Shown piece by piece: positions 1 to 8,856 of a DNA stretch of 64,000 nucleotides. The notes beneath the pieces were generated by a model that worked only from the letters and a program-made list of their open reading frames with translations, was not told the origin of the DNA and ran no database searches. The translations under genes and the position numbers were made by a program. This DNA is from an uncultured Thiotrichaceae bacterium (lineage in GTDB: Bacteria > Pseudomonadota > Gammaproteobacteria > Thiotrichales > Thiotrichaceae), in the NCBI GenBank assembly GCA_937925855.1, contig CALAMO010000010.1, positions 62,001 through 126,000 on the forward strand, given 5' to 3'. How positions within the stretch are numbered: the stretch's first letter is position 1; each line of letters opens with the position of its first letter.

Positions 1-45
1 ACTTGCGATTAATAGATTAGTGTTGATTCGCATGCCTGATTGTCC

Positions 46-345
46 TCAAGGTAACACTTTTTTAAAAGGTTTAACGTTTACGTTCTGATAAACACCGGCT
101 GCAAGGTAGGGGTCAGTATTGGCCCAGTCAGTTGCCGCCTGTAATGACTCAAATTCTGCGATAATGACGCTGCCGCTGAAGCCTGTGCTGCCGGGGTCAT
201 CGCTGTCTATCGCTGGGTTGGGGCCAGCAATGATAAGGCGGCCCTCTGCTTTCAACTGTACTAGGCGTTCGACGTGCGCCGGGCGAGCGGCCAAACGCTT
301 TTCCAGGCTGTTGCTGACATCTTCACCTACAATCGAATAGAGCAT
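46..345 (-). CDS. YciI family protein
   Basis: This 99-residue protein matches the small YciI/YCII-related fold (dimeric ferredoxin-like alpha/beta barrel). It opens with [10 protein letters not shown], has the conserved RPAHVERL segment near residues 21-28, then [11 protein letters not shown], and ends in an Ala/Trp-rich helix followed by NVNVKPF. Its length equals the usual YciI size, so the gene is complete. The family's His/Asp pair suggests catalysis, but the reaction is unknown. It is divergent from yciO across a gap of about 115 bp, which probably holds both promoters. Family assignment is firm; function is open. Confidence 0.85.
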   Translation of the reverse strand: MLYSIVGEDVSNSLEKRLAARPAHVERLVQLKAEGRLIIAGPNPAIDSDDPGSTGFSGSVIIAEFESLQAATDWANTDPYLAAGVYQNVNVKPFKKVLP

Positions 346-460
346 TTATTAGGTTCCTTATTCAAGACTTAGCCTGTAAAATCGTGCATTTTATATGATA
401 AGCAGACCCGGCGGCCATAGCATTGAATCAATATTTACCGTGTTACCCTGAGTTAAGCCC

Positions 461-1087
461 TTGAGCCAGTACTTTGAAGTGCACCCGGATAATCCACAAA
501 AACGCCTGTTGCGTCAGGCCGTACAGATTATCCGCGATGGTGGCGTTGTCGTCTACCCAACAGATTCTAGCTATGCGATAGGTTGTCATCTCGGTGATAA
601 AGCGGCGATGGAGCGCATTCGGCGTATCCGGCGCTTAAATGACAAGCATAATTTTACTTTGGTGTGCCGCGATTTGTCTGAAATCGCGCATTATGCCCAA
701 GTCGATAATATGAACTACCGCCTGTTGAAATCCCTCACGCCTGGCCCCTATACGTTTATTTTAAAAGCGACTCGTGAAGTGCCGCGCCGCCTACAAAATC
801 CACGTCGCAAGACCATTGGCCTGCGTATTCCCGACCATATTGTGGCGCAGGAATTTTTACAGGAGCTGAACGAACCCCTGATGTCGAGCACGCTGATTTT
901 GCCCGGTGATGACCTGCCGTTGAACGACCCTTTTCAGATTCGCCTCCAACTGGAACATCAGGTTGATTTAGTAATCGACGGTGGTTTTTGTGGCTACGAA
1001 CCGACGACCGTGGTTGATTTAATGGAGGGGCGCCCTGAAGTTCTTCGTCATGGGCGCGGTGATCTTGACTGGCTGGTTGAACATTGA
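461..1087 (+). CDS. yciO: Sua5/YciO/YrdC/YwlC family protein, YciO type
   Basis: A 208-residue YrdC-fold protein. The start MSQYFEVHPDNPQKRL, the PTDSSYAIGC loop, the KHNFTLVCRDLSE segment and TPGPYTFILK closely follow E. coli YciO as I recall it. The family binds ATP and threonine and is related to threonylcarbamoyl-AMP synthase (TsaC/Sua5) in tRNA t6A formation, but YciO is a paralogue whose role is less clear. The start is TTG, chosen because homology begins there. It is the first plus-strand gene of a housekeeping block and lacks the extra Sua5 domain. Confidence 0.9.
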   Translation: MSQYFEVHPDNPQKRLLRQAVQIIRDGGVVVYPTDSSYAIGCHLGDKAAMERIRRIRRLNDKHNFTLVCRDLSEIAHYAQVDNMNYRLLKSLTPGPYTFILKATREVPRRLQNPRRKTIGLRIPDHIVAQEFLQELNEPLMSSTLILPGDDLPLNDPFQIRLQLEHQVDLVIDGGFCGYEPTTVVDLMEGRPEVLRHGRGDLDWLVEH

Positions 1088-1241
1088 GGATGATGCGACG
1101 CCTGCGATGCGGCCAGATTTTATGTGGCCATTCGAGAACCACCGCGCGGCACGCCGTTACATAAGGCGTGGGTTAATCATTTAGCGGCCAGTAAATTAAA
1201 TTGGCGGACAATAAAATAGGGTAATAACGTGGATAACGATA

Positions 1242-1910
1242 ATGGGTAATTTTAGTTTGGAAGGTTTCATCTACGCTTTGGCAGTGGGTGCTATTCCAGT
1301 ATTGTTCGCGATTACGCTGCATGAAGTGGCCCACGGCTGGGCGGCCAATCGGCTCGGCGATAGCACCGCTAAGATGCTGGGGCGGCTGTCGCTCAACCCG
1401 ATTCGTCATATCGACCCCATTGGCACAGTGGCTATTCCTGCTTTCCTGTTAATTATGGGGTCGCCTTTCCTGTTTGGCTGGGCAAAGCCAGTGCCGGTGA
1501 ATTTCCGTAATCTCAAGCATTATCGACGCGATATGATTCTGGTCGCCGCCGCTGGGCCCGCCGCCAATTTTGTGATGGCGACATTTTGGATGCTGGCTTT
1601 GGGGCTTATTTACGTCATGGCCGCTGGCACGCCGGTCGGTGATGGCTTTGTGCAGATGGCTAGCGTTGGCGTGACCATTAATCTCCTGCTGATGGTATTT
1701 AATCTTATCCCCATTCCGCCGCTGGATGGTGGGCGTGTCCTGTCTGGTTTGGCACCACCGGCTATTTCAGACCTGCTGGATCGTATTGAACCCTTTGGTT
1801 TTATGATTGTTATCGCACTGATGATTTCTGGTATCCTGTGGAGCATTATTAATCCAGTCATCAGTGGATTAACCTCTCTGCTGCAAAACATACTTTTATT
1901 CTGGCTATAG
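1242..1910 (+). CDS. Site-2 protease family (M50) membrane metalloprotease
   Basis: A 222-residue polytopic membrane protein. HEVAH at residues 27-31 is the zinc-binding HExxH, embedded in the first hydrophobic segment. The second family signature, NLIPIPPLDGGR, lies near residues 150-160 and supplies the third zinc ligand (Asp). About five to six hydrophobic helices are visible. Small M50 proteins like this often sit next to trpS and scpA, as here, where trpS begins 15 bp downstream, so they are probably cotranscribed. The substrate is unknown; there is no PDZ or CBS domain as in RseP-type or sporulation proteases. Confidence 0.9.
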   Translation: MGNFSLEGFIYALAVGAIPVLFAITLHEVAHGWAANRLGDSTAKMLGRLSLNPIRHIDPIGTVAIPAFLLIMGSPFLFGWAKPVPVNFRNLKHYRRDMILVAAAGPAANFVMATFWMLALGLIYVMAAGTPVGDGFVQMASVGVTINLLLMVFNLIPIPPLDGGRVLSGLAPPAISDLLDRIEPFGFMIVIALMISGILWSIINPVISGLTSLLQNILLFWL

Positions 1911-1925
1911 GTTTAAGGAACACAA

Positions 1926-3146
1926 GTGAGCACAACGCCGTTGCAAAACCAGCGTATCGTTTCGGGCATGCGCCCAACTGGAAAACTCCACCTCGGACAT
2001 TATCATGGTGTCCTGAAAAATTGGGTGGAGATGCAAATGAACCACGAATGCTTTTTCTTCGTGGCCGACTGGCATGCCTTAACCACGCATTACGAAGCGC
2101 CGGATGGTATTTCGCAGCATGTGGAGGATATGGCGATTGACTGGCTGGCGTCTGGTATCAGCCCAAGTTCAGCGACGATTTTTGTCCAGTCCGATGTGCC
2201 AGAACACGCTGAGCTGCATCTGTTACTGTCGATGATCACCCCGTTGGGCTGGTTAGAGCGGGTGCCGACCTATAAAGATCAGCAGGAAAAGCTGAAAGAA
2301 ATGGACTTGGCGACCTACGGTTTCTTGGGCTATCCGCTGTTACAGTCCGCCGACATCCTAATGTATAAGGCGGATCAGGTGCCAGTGGGTGAGGATCAGG
2401 TCGCGCATATTGAGCTTACGCGCGAAGTGGCGCGGCGGTTTAATCATATCTATGGGCGCGAGCCGGGCTTTGAGGATAAAGCAGAGGCGGCGGCGAATAA
2501 AATGGGTAAGAAGGGTGCCCGCCTCTACCGTGAGCTGCGCAAGCAGTTTCAGGAGCGCGGTGATGAAGAGGCGCTGGCCAAAGCGCAGGCTATGCTAGAG
2601 GCGCAGCAGAATATTTCTATTGGTGATCGTGAACGTTTATTCGGTTATCTGGAAGGTTCCGGCAAGATTATCCTGCCTGAACCCCAGGCGGCCTTGACGC
2701 CTGCGGCAAAAATGCCGGGCCTGGATGGGCAGAAAATGTCTAAATCCTACGGTAATACCATTGCGCTGCGCGAAAAACCGGAGGCAGTGGAGAAGAAAAT
2801 TCGCACCATGCCAACCGATCCGGCGCGGGTACGGCGCACTGATCCGGGCGATCCAGAGAAATGTCCGGTTTGGCAGCTGCATGAAGTGTATAGCGATGCG
2901 TCAGTGAAGCAATGGGCGGATGAAGGCTGCCGCTCTGCCGGCATCGGCTGTATTGACTGTAAAAAGCCAGTGATTGCGGCGGTGCAGGCTGAACTGGAGC
3001 CGATTCAGGAACGGGCCAGAGAATACGAAGGCAATCGGCAGCGGGTGCGTGATATTTTGCATGAAGGCTCTGAAGCGGCGCGACAGGTAGCGCGGGAGAC
3101 GCTGGATGACGTGCTGGAAGCGATGCGCTTTACTCATCGTGACTGA
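1926..3146 (+). CDS. trpS: Tryptophan--tRNA ligase, long form
   Basis: This class I aminoacyl-tRNA synthetase charges tRNA-Trp. The HIGH-type motif is HLGH (residues 22-25), and KMSKS is at residues 270-274. The protein is 406 residues against roughly 330-340 for compact bacterial TrpS. The extra length lies mainly between residues 183 and 248, just before the KMSKS region, as in some gammaproteobacterial forms. GTG is the start, with AAGGA a few bases upstream. The stop overlaps the scpA start in a TGATG junction, which implies translational coupling. Confidence 0.96.
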   Translation: MSTTPLQNQRIVSGMRPTGKLHLGHYHGVLKNWVEMQMNHECFFFVADWHALTTHYEAPDGISQHVEDMAIDWLASGISPSSATIFVQSDVPEHAELHLLLSMITPLGWLERVPTYKDQQEKLKEMDLATYGFLGYPLLQSADILMYKADQVPVGEDQVAHIELTREVARRFNHIYGREPGFEDKAEAAANKMGKKGARLYRELRKQFQERGDEEALAKAQAMLEAQQNISIGDRERLFGYLEGSGKIILPEPQAALTPAAKMPGLDGQKMSKSYGNTIALREKPEAVEKKIRTMPTDPARVRRTDPGDPEKCPVWQLHEVYSDASVKQWADEGCRSAGIGCIDCKKPVIAAVQAELEPIQERAREYEGNRQRVRDILHEGSEAARQVARETLDDVLEAMRFTHRD

Positions 3147-3934
3147 TGACTGAGGTGCAAACCGAAATACCCATTGCGGTAGTACAGGGAGAACGTATGT
3201 CCGTTCTTCCGGAAGATCTTTATATTCCCCCCGACGCGCTGGAAGTCATTCTGGAGGCCTTCGAAGGGCCGCTGGATTTACTGCTTTATCTAATCAAGCG
3301 CCAAAACCTTGATATTTGTGACATTCCGATTGCGGAGATTACCGCACAGTACATGGCTTATGTTGAGCTAATGAAGGATTTTAAGCTTGATTTGGCGGCG
3401 GAGTACCTAGTGATGGCGGCAATGCTGGCGGAGATTAAGTCACGTATGTTGCTGCCCCGGCGGGAGGAACTGGAAGACGAAGATGATCCGCGTGCTGAGC
3501 TGATCCGGCGCTTGCAGGAGTATGAGCAGTGCAAACAGGCCGCCGCTGAATTAGATACGTTACCCCGCCAGGAACGTGATTTCTGGACGGTACACAGCGC
3601 TGCTGATTTTCCGGCGCAGCCTAAACCACAGCCTGAGGTGCGTCTGCATGAAATATTGCTGGCATTTCATGATGTGCTGAAACGGGCGGATATGTTTAGC
3701 AGCCATGAAATACAGCGTGAGCACCTGTCGATTCGGGAGCGGATGACCCGAGTGCTGGCTGCGTTACAGGACAAGCCATTCATTGCGTTTCCTGAGTTGT
3801 TTACCCCGGAAGAGGGGCGGCGTGGCGCGGTGGTGGCGTTAATGGCGATTCTGGAATTGCTGAAGGCGCAGCTGATTGATGTGGTGCAGGGGGAGGCGAG
3901 TTATGCGCCGCTATATGTGCGTAGTGTGGCCTGA
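3146..3934 (+). CDS. scpA: Segregation and condensation protein A
   Basis: ScpA is the kleisin subunit that bridges the SMC heads in the bacterial condensin complex and acts in chromosome segregation. The 262-residue protein has the diagnostic FEGPLDLLLYLIKRQNLDI block (about residues 39-57), followed by DIPIAEITAQY and the LVMAAMLAEIKSRMLLP helix. The C-terminal winged helix is present. An in-frame Met at residue 18 is a possible alternative start, but the TGATG overlap with trpS favours the one given. The usual partner scpB does not follow; the next genes are convergent. Confidence 0.93.
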   Translation: MTEVQTEIPIAVVQGERMSVLPEDLYIPPDALEVILEAFEGPLDLLLYLIKRQNLDICDIPIAEITAQYMAYVELMKDFKLDLAAEYLVMAAMLAEIKSRMLLPRREELEDEDDPRAELIRRLQEYEQCKQAAAELDTLPRQERDFWTVHSAADFPAQPKPQPEVRLHEILLAFHDVLKRADMFSSHEIQREHLSIRERMTRVLAALQDKPFIAFPELFTPEEGRRGAVVALMAILELLKAQLIDVVQGEASYAPLYVRSVA

Positions 3935-3991
3935 AGTGATCCGGTTGATGCGACCGCAAAGTGACCCCGACCGGCGCTGTGCGGGTTGCGC

Positions 3992-4186
3992 TTAGACAGC
4001 TGGAAACAGAAATTTTTGATGGATGCCCTGCTGTGCAGTTAAGTTAATGGGTTGGGTAATACTGACGCCGTCTGCGCGGGCATTCGCCTGATAAATCGCC
4101 GGTGGCAAGTGAAACTGCGCCTGTTTGCGGTTATTAAGCGCGGCGACAATTTCTCCGCTATGATCTCGCACTTCAACGTTTGCCAT
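3992..4186 (-). CDS. Small hypothetical protein downstream of the acyl-CoA synthetase
   Basis: A 64-residue ORF beginning MANVEVRDHSGEIVAALN and ending KFLFPAV. Its start lies 14 bases inside the end of the acyl-CoA synthetase gene, so it would be translationally coupled as the last gene of that operon. Alternating hydrophobic and polar residues predict a small all-beta domain. There is no signal peptide, Cys pair or known motif. A longer ORF reaches 4255 but would lie within the upstream gene. I do not recognise the family. It could be spurious, though composition and operon position argue for a gene. Confidence 0.45.
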   Translation of the reverse strand: MANVEVRDHSGEIVAALNNRKQAQFHLPPAIYQANARADGVSITQPINLTAQQGIHQKFLFPAV

Positions 4187-6266
4187 CAGCGGACGAAATT
4201 GAAGCAATGGCATCAAGCTGCACCAACGCATCCGCCGCCCAGGCACCCTCAGCACATACCAGCAGCGGGTTAATATCCAGCTCCACCAAATCAGGCCGCG
4301 CCAGCACCAGGTCCTGCACCCGCATCACCACATCAACCGCCGCCCGCATATCACCCGCCGGTTTGCCGCGATAGCCATTAAATAAGGGGGCAACTTTCAG
4401 CCCGGCTAAAGCGTCCTGAACTTCACGCCGCTGCGCCGGAATCAGTAAGGTCGCCGTATCTTGCAAAACCTCGACCCAAATGCCGCCCGCGCCCAGAGTC
4501 AGTACCCAGCCAAACTGCGGGTCACGCACCACGCCCACAATCAGCTCGCCGACAACATCCTGCACCATGGCTTCGATCAGTACTTCATCGACACCGTCAG
4601 TGTTTAGCAAGTCTGCCGCCGCTGACTGCACCTGTGCGCTATCTGCTAAATTCAGGCGTACCCCACCCGCTTCGGTTTTATGCGCAATACCGAGCTGTTT
4701 AACCACCCAGCGCGTGCCAGCAGGAAAGCTGTGTAGGGCAGCAGGAATCTCCTCAACTAACGGTATGCTCATCCCCGGTGGCACCGCAATTCCATGCTCC
4801 GCTAAGAGCTGCTTAGCCGCGTCTTCATACAGTGTTACTTGGGTGCTGGGATTAACCTGCTGATTCGACAGCGCGGCTAATGGCTCAGCGCCATTCTGTT
4901 GCCACGCAGCACCAATATCCGCCGCCACCTCAGCCGCCGTGACCACTTCCTCCGAGCCGCTAATCGCCACAATACCCTGTTGCATCAGGTCGTTAATATA
5001 CGGTTCCGGGATATTCTCCGGCAGCGTGGCGGTTATTGCCGCCTTTGCGCCGCTGGCTTTGACTGCCGCCGTAAATGCCCGCAGCGCGACCATCCAGTCG
5101 CGGTCATCGCAGCGCTCAGGATGCGGAAAATCCAGCAGCAAGATACTCAGATCAAAACCGATGCTCATCATCGCCTGATAGGCCGCCTGCATCCCGGTTT
5201 CATCACCCCAGATATAAGTATGGTAATCCAGCGGATTATCCACCGTCACCAGTTCACCCAGTACCGCTTCAACCGGTGCTTTTTGCTCAGGCGTCAGGGC
5301 AGGGTAGTGGACTTTATGTCCCTGTACTGCGTCTGCCATCAGACTGGCTTCGCCGCCGGAGCAGCTCATCGAGCACAGGCGGTAACCCGCCAGCGGGCCA
5401 TGCACATGCAGGAGTTTCAGTGTTTCCATGAGCGCCGGAATGCTGTCAACCTGGCCAATGCCCAGCCGCTGTAGAAATGCAGTGGACGCAGCATGTGAAC
5501 CCGCCAGCGAAGCGGTATGGGTCAGGGTGGCCTGCTGTGCCTGTGCGCTTTTGCCGACCTTTAACGCAACGATGGGTTTATTGAGGTCACGCGCCCGCGC
5601 TGCCAGCGTTTCCATCCCCGTGACGGAATCAAAACCTTCGATATGCAGGCCTAGCGCCGTAACCTGCGGGTCTTCCAATGCGGTGAGCGCGAGCTGTGAT
5701 AGCCCGACCTGTGCCTGGTTGCCTGCGGTGAGGATATACGTGATGGGCAGGCCGCGCTGCTGCATAGTGAGGTTAATCGCCAGATTTGACGATTGGGTGA
5801 TGAGCGCGACGCCTTTCTCGCCTTCGCCTAAAACACGCCCACCGTGCTGATCGGGCCACAACAGCGCGCCTGCGCCGTAGTTAATGAAGCCGTAGCAGTT
5901 TGGCCCCAGTACCGGCATATTGCCCGCCGCTTCCAGTAATGCGCCCTGCAACTGACCGCCTTCCGCGTCGGCTTCCAGAAAGCCGGAGGCATAACACACC
6001 GCGCCACCGGCACCGCGTTTGGCCAGCGCTTCAACAATGCCAATGGTGAGGCGACGATTGACGCCAATGAAGGTAGCGTCCGGTGGCGCGGGCAAGTCAT
6101 CGACGCTGCGGAAAACCGGTAAACCTTCGATGTAGTCTTTACTGGGGTGGATCGGCCAGATGTGGCCGGAGTAACCGATTTTTTGGCACTGGCGAACCAC
6201 TTCGGCAGCCTGGTGGCCGCCGACGACGGCGATGGCGTTGGGTCTTAACAGGCGTTGCAGGTTCAT
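4173..6266 (-). CDS. Acetate--CoA ligase family protein (NDP-forming acyl-CoA synthetase)
   Basis: About 697 residues, with the fused alpha-beta layout of ADP-forming acyl-CoA synthetases. An N-terminal CoA-binding Rossmann domain starts at MNLQRLLRPNAIAVVGG. Succinyl-CoA-ligase-like domains follow, with LTHTASLAGSHAAS around the expected phosphohistidine site, and then a C-terminal ATP-grasp domain (RWVVKQLGIAHKTEAGGVRL). The chosen ATG lies one base after the acyl-CoA dehydrogenase stop; a longer reading frame reaches back to 6386 inside that gene. The enzyme would activate a carboxylic acid to its CoA thioester for the dehydrogenase encoded just upstream. The acid is not evident from sequence. 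Confidence 0.88.
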   Translation of the reverse strand: MNLQRLLRPNAIAVVGGHQAAEVVRQCQKIGYSGHIWPIHPSKDYIEGLPVFRSVDDLPAPPDATFIGVNRRLTIGIVEALAKRGAGGAVCYASGFLEADAEGGQLQGALLEAAGNMPVLGPNCYGFINYGAGALLWPDQHGGRVLGEGEKGVALITQSSNLAINLTMQQRGLPITYILTAGNQAQVGLSQLALTALEDPQVTALGLHIEGFDSVTGMETLAARARDLNKPIVALKVGKSAQAQQATLTHTASLAGSHAASTAFLQRLGIGQVDSIPALMETLKLLHVHGPLAGYRLCSMSCSGGEASLMADAVQGHKVHYPALTPEQKAPVEAVLGELVTVDNPLDYHTYIWGDETGMQAAYQAMMSIGFDLSILLLDFPHPERCDDRDWMVALRAFTAAVKASGAKAAITATLPENIPEPYINDLMQQGIVAISGSEEVVTAAEVAADIGAAWQQNGAEPLAALSNQQVNPSTQVTLYEDAAKQLLAEHGIAVPPGMSIPLVEEIPAALHSFPAGTRWVVKQLGIAHKTEAGGVRLNLADSAQVQSAAADLLNTDGVDEVLIEAMVQDVVGELIVGVVRDPQFGWVLTLGAGGIWVEVLQDTATLLIPAQRREVQDALAGLKVAPLFNGYRGKPAGDMRAAVDVVMRVQDLVLARPDLVELDINPLLVCAEGAWAADALVQLDAIASISSADGKR

Positions 6267-6267
6267 A

Positions 6268-7428
6268 TCAACAACCCAATGGCCGCAACAATTCCCGCGA
6301 AATAATATGGCGCTGAATCTCCGATGTTCCATCCCAAATGCGCTCAACCCGCGCATCGCGCCACAGTCGGGCCAGCGGTAAATCACTCATCAGGCCCATA
6401 CCGCCAAACACCTGTAGCGCCTCATCCGTTACCTTCGCCAGCATCTCTGAGGCGTATACTTTCGCGCTGGCAATCTCCCGGTTTGCCGGTAAGCCCTGAT
6501 CCAGCCGCCAAGCCGCTGAGAGCGTGAGCCAGTCCGCCGCATCGGTCTCGGTAATCATATCGGCCAGTTTGAACGAGACGCCCTGAAAACGGCCAATCTT
6601 CTGGCCAAATTGCTCACGCTCTGCGGCATACGGTAGCGCCAGCTCAAATGCCCGGCGGGCACGACCCACACAGGTGGCTGCCACGGTGAGCCGGGTGCCA
6701 TAGAGCCACTCATTGGCAATATCAAAGCCCTTATGCACTTCGCCTAAAACCTGAGCAGAGGACAAGCGGCAGTCATCAAAACTCAGGATGCAGTTCTGGT
6801 AGCCGCGATGGCTGACCGAGTCATAGCCGGGGCGGATCTCAAAACCGGGCGTGCCGCGATCGACCAGAAAGCAGGTGATGAGTTTTTTGGGGCCGCGCGG
6901 GGTGTCTTCCTCACCGGTGGCAATAAACACAATGACAAAATCGGCAATATCGGCGTGGCTGATAAAGTGCTTAGTACCATTGACCACCCAGTCGCTGCCG
7001 TCCGGTTTCGCCATGCATTTCATACCGCGCACATCGGAACCGGCATCCGGCTCGGTCATCGCCAGCGCATCAAATTTTTCGCCTTTTACTGCGGGCATGA
7101 GATAGCGTTCTTTCTGTTCAGCATTACAGGCCATCAGAATGCCGGAAGGGCGGCCAAAGAACACCGACAGCCCCATCGAAGCCCGGCCCAGCTCGCGTTC
7201 CAACAGAGTGAAATCCAGATGATTTAACCCGCCGCCGCCAATTTCCTCCGGCAGATTAGCCGCGAAAAAGCCCATATCAATACACTTGTCGCGAATCTCT
7301 AAGCCCAGCTCACGCGGTACCACGCCGGTGCGTTCGACGTCGTCTTCATGGGGGTAGATTTCGTTCTCAACAAAGCTGCGGACGGTATCAACAATCATTT
7401 GTTGTTCTTCAGTTAAACCGAAATGCAT
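6268..7428 (-). CDS. Acyl-CoA dehydrogenase
   Basis: A 386-residue FAD enzyme oxidising an acyl-CoA at the alpha-beta bond and passing electrons to ETF. Visible are the N-terminal helical domain (MHFGLTEEQQMIVDTVRSF), AMTEPDAGSDV binding FAD and substrate, and the C-terminal signature QVFGGMGLMSDLPLARLWRDAR followed by ERIWDGTSEIQR. Length is normal for the family. A strong AGGAGG precedes the ATG. It is tightly coupled to the acyl-CoA synthetase downstream (one base between them), so the two probably act in sequence on the same acid. Specificity cannot be read from the sequence. Confidence 0.92.
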   Translation of the reverse strand: MHFGLTEEQQMIVDTVRSFVENEIYPHEDDVERTGVVPRELGLEIRDKCIDMGFFAANLPEEIGGGGLNHLDFTLLERELGRASMGLSVFFGRPSGILMACNAEQKERYLMPAVKGEKFDALAMTEPDAGSDVRGMKCMAKPDGSDWVVNGTKHFISHADIADFVIVFIATGEEDTPRGPKKLITCFLVDRGTPGFEIRPGYDSVSHRGYQNCILSFDDCRLSSAQVLGEVHKGFDIANEWLYGTRLTVAATCVGRARRAFELALPYAAEREQFGQKIGRFQGVSFKLADMITETDAADWLTLSAAWRLDQGLPANREIASAKVYASEMLAKVTDEALQVFGGMGLMSDLPLARLWRDARVERIWDGTSEIQRHIISRELLRPLGC

Positions 7429-7641
7429 GCGGCGTTCCTCCTTGGTTTTTTGGGCTGGCTACGCTGGATGGTTGCAGGCCTGAGTGTATTTATAGTGCCA
7501 TTGATTTTAGCGTGCGGTTTAACTGATTTGGTGGGATATTTGATGTTTTGTGCAAGTGGGTTTGACGAAGAAGGTCGGCGCTTTTTCTCATGTCAGGTGA
7601 TTAGGGCGCGGACAGGGCAATGATTCGGGCAGCGAGTGCGC

Positions 7642-8604
7642 TTAAACCAACCGATCCCCCGGTTCCTGCCCCGCAAAAAATGCATCTAAATTATCCAGCG
7701 CCCGAAAGCCCATGGCGTCCCGTGTTTCCGCCGTCGCACTCCCAATATGCGGTAGCATCATAATATTATCGTGCCTAGCAAACGCCGGGTTTCCACCCGG
7801 TTCGGTGCCGAAGCAATCCAAGCCAGCCCCAGCCAGTTTCCCGGATTCAATCGCCGCTAATAACGCAGCCTCATCCACCAATGCACCGCGCGCAGTATTC
7901 ACGATAATCGCACGATCTGGCAGCTGTGCAATCGTGTCTGCATTAATTATTCCGGTAGATGCTGGCGTTGCCGGACAGTGCAGCGATAAAAAGTCCGAGA
8001 CTGCCAACAAAGTAGCGAGGTCGGGATGGAATATCGCGCCCTGTTCCAGCTCAGGTGGCAGTCGTGTACGGTTATGATAGTGCACCGTCATATCAAAACC
8101 GCGGGCGCGTTTCGCCATCACCTGTCCGACGCGACCCATGCCGATAATCCCCAGGCGTTTACCGCTGACCTGCGTGCCGACCATAAACGACGGACTCCAC
8201 GAATCCCACTCGCCGTTGCGTACCATCAGATCGCCTTCTGGCGCACGCCGCGCTGCGCCTAATAGCAATAACATCGCAATCTCAGCGGTCGCATCCGACA
8301 GCACATCCGGCGTATTGGTGACGCAGATACCCCTAGCTTTCAATGCCACGAGGTCACAGTGATCCACCCCGACCGAGTGATTCGCGATAATCTTCAGGCG
8401 CGGGTCGAGTTGGCGCACCGTATCCGCATCGAATATCTCGGAGTGGCAGGGTAAAATCGCATCCACCTCGGCGCTCATGCGGATAATGTCTGCTGCACTG
8501 CTGACGCTGTCCTGTGGATTCAGCACGACATCATAGTCACGCTCCGCGCGTGCTTCGGTATTGGCGGAGAGTTTGCGTGTGATCCAGACGCGAGGTTTGT
8601 TCAT
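7642..8604 (-). CDS. D-2-hydroxyacid dehydrogenase (GhrB/glyoxylate reductase type)
   Basis: A 320-residue NAD(P)H-dependent enzyme of the D-isomer 2-hydroxyacid dehydrogenase family, interconverting 2-oxo acids and D-2-hydroxy acids. The Rossmann motif GIIGMGRVGQ is near residue 155. The family catalytic Arg and Glu are expected in NTARGALVDE and the following strand, and the catalytic His is in LPHIGSATAETR near the C terminus. It is followed by a 213-bp gap before the acyl-CoA dehydrogenase and starts 10 bp after the small membrane gene. It fits an operon whose TRAP importer looks like a 2-oxo-acid carrier. Confidence 0.9.
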   Translation of the reverse strand: MNKPRVWITRKLSANTEARAERDYDVVLNPQDSVSSAADIIRMSAEVDAILPCHSEIFDADTVRQLDPRLKIIANHSVGVDHCDLVALKARGICVTNTPDVLSDATAEIAMLLLLGAARRAPEGDLMVRNGEWDSWSPSFMVGTQVSGKRLGIIGMGRVGQVMAKRARGFDMTVHYHNRTRLPPELEQGAIFHPDLATLLAVSDFLSLHCPATPASTGIINADTIAQLPDRAIIVNTARGALVDEAALLAAIESGKLAGAGLDCFGTEPGGNPAFARHDNIMMLPHIGSATAETRDAMGFRALDNLDAFFAGQEPGDRLV

Positions 8605-8614
8605 CAGTGTTCCT

Positions 8615-8854
8615 TTATGGCTGTTCGGTGTGTTCAGCAGATGCAGCGTCTGCGCTTGGTTTCTTCTTCAGACAGCCCGTAAAGAAATCGTAAAACGCCA
8701 GGATCAGCACAAAACCAACAATAATCGCAAACGGTAAGCCGCCGTAAAATCCGGCGAAGCCCTGTGAAATACTGATCGACAGGCCGACAACAAAGGTGGC
8801 GAGTAGCGCAAAGCCGAGAAAGCCCGCGATAATTTGCGTCATTCGAGTTGGCAT
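8615..8854 (-). CDS. Small two-helix membrane protein in the TRAP/amidase operon
   Basis: A 79-residue protein with two hydrophobic helices, about residues 5-30 and 38-58, then a basic CLKKKPS segment and a polar tail ending HTEQP. It starts 2 bp after the amidase stop and ends 10 bp before the hydroxyacid dehydrogenase, so operon membership is strong. The helices could make it an accessory to the transporter or a quality-control peptide, but no known family was recognised. The acidic, Ala-rich tail is probably cytoplasmic by the positive-inside rule. Confidence 0.7.
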   Translation of the reverse strand: MPTRMTQIIAGFLGFALLATFVVGLSISISQGFAGFYGGLPFAIIVGFVLILAFYDFFTGCLKKKPSADAASAEHTEQP

Positions 8855-8856
8855 GT

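Noticed and set aside
3935-3991. Search for scpB directly after scpA
   Set aside because: The space is 57 bp and is followed by convergent genes, so scpB is not here.
4899-5474. Plus-strand frame of 191 codons opposite the acyl-CoA synthetase
   Set aside because: Composition is that of an antisense shadow; the minus-strand gene has clear domains throughout.
7423-7623. Plus-strand 66-codon frame with a hydrophobic start, overlapping the acyl-CoA dehydrogenase start
   Set aside because: No ribosome site or family; lies mostly in the intergenic region and overlaps the start of a firm gene.
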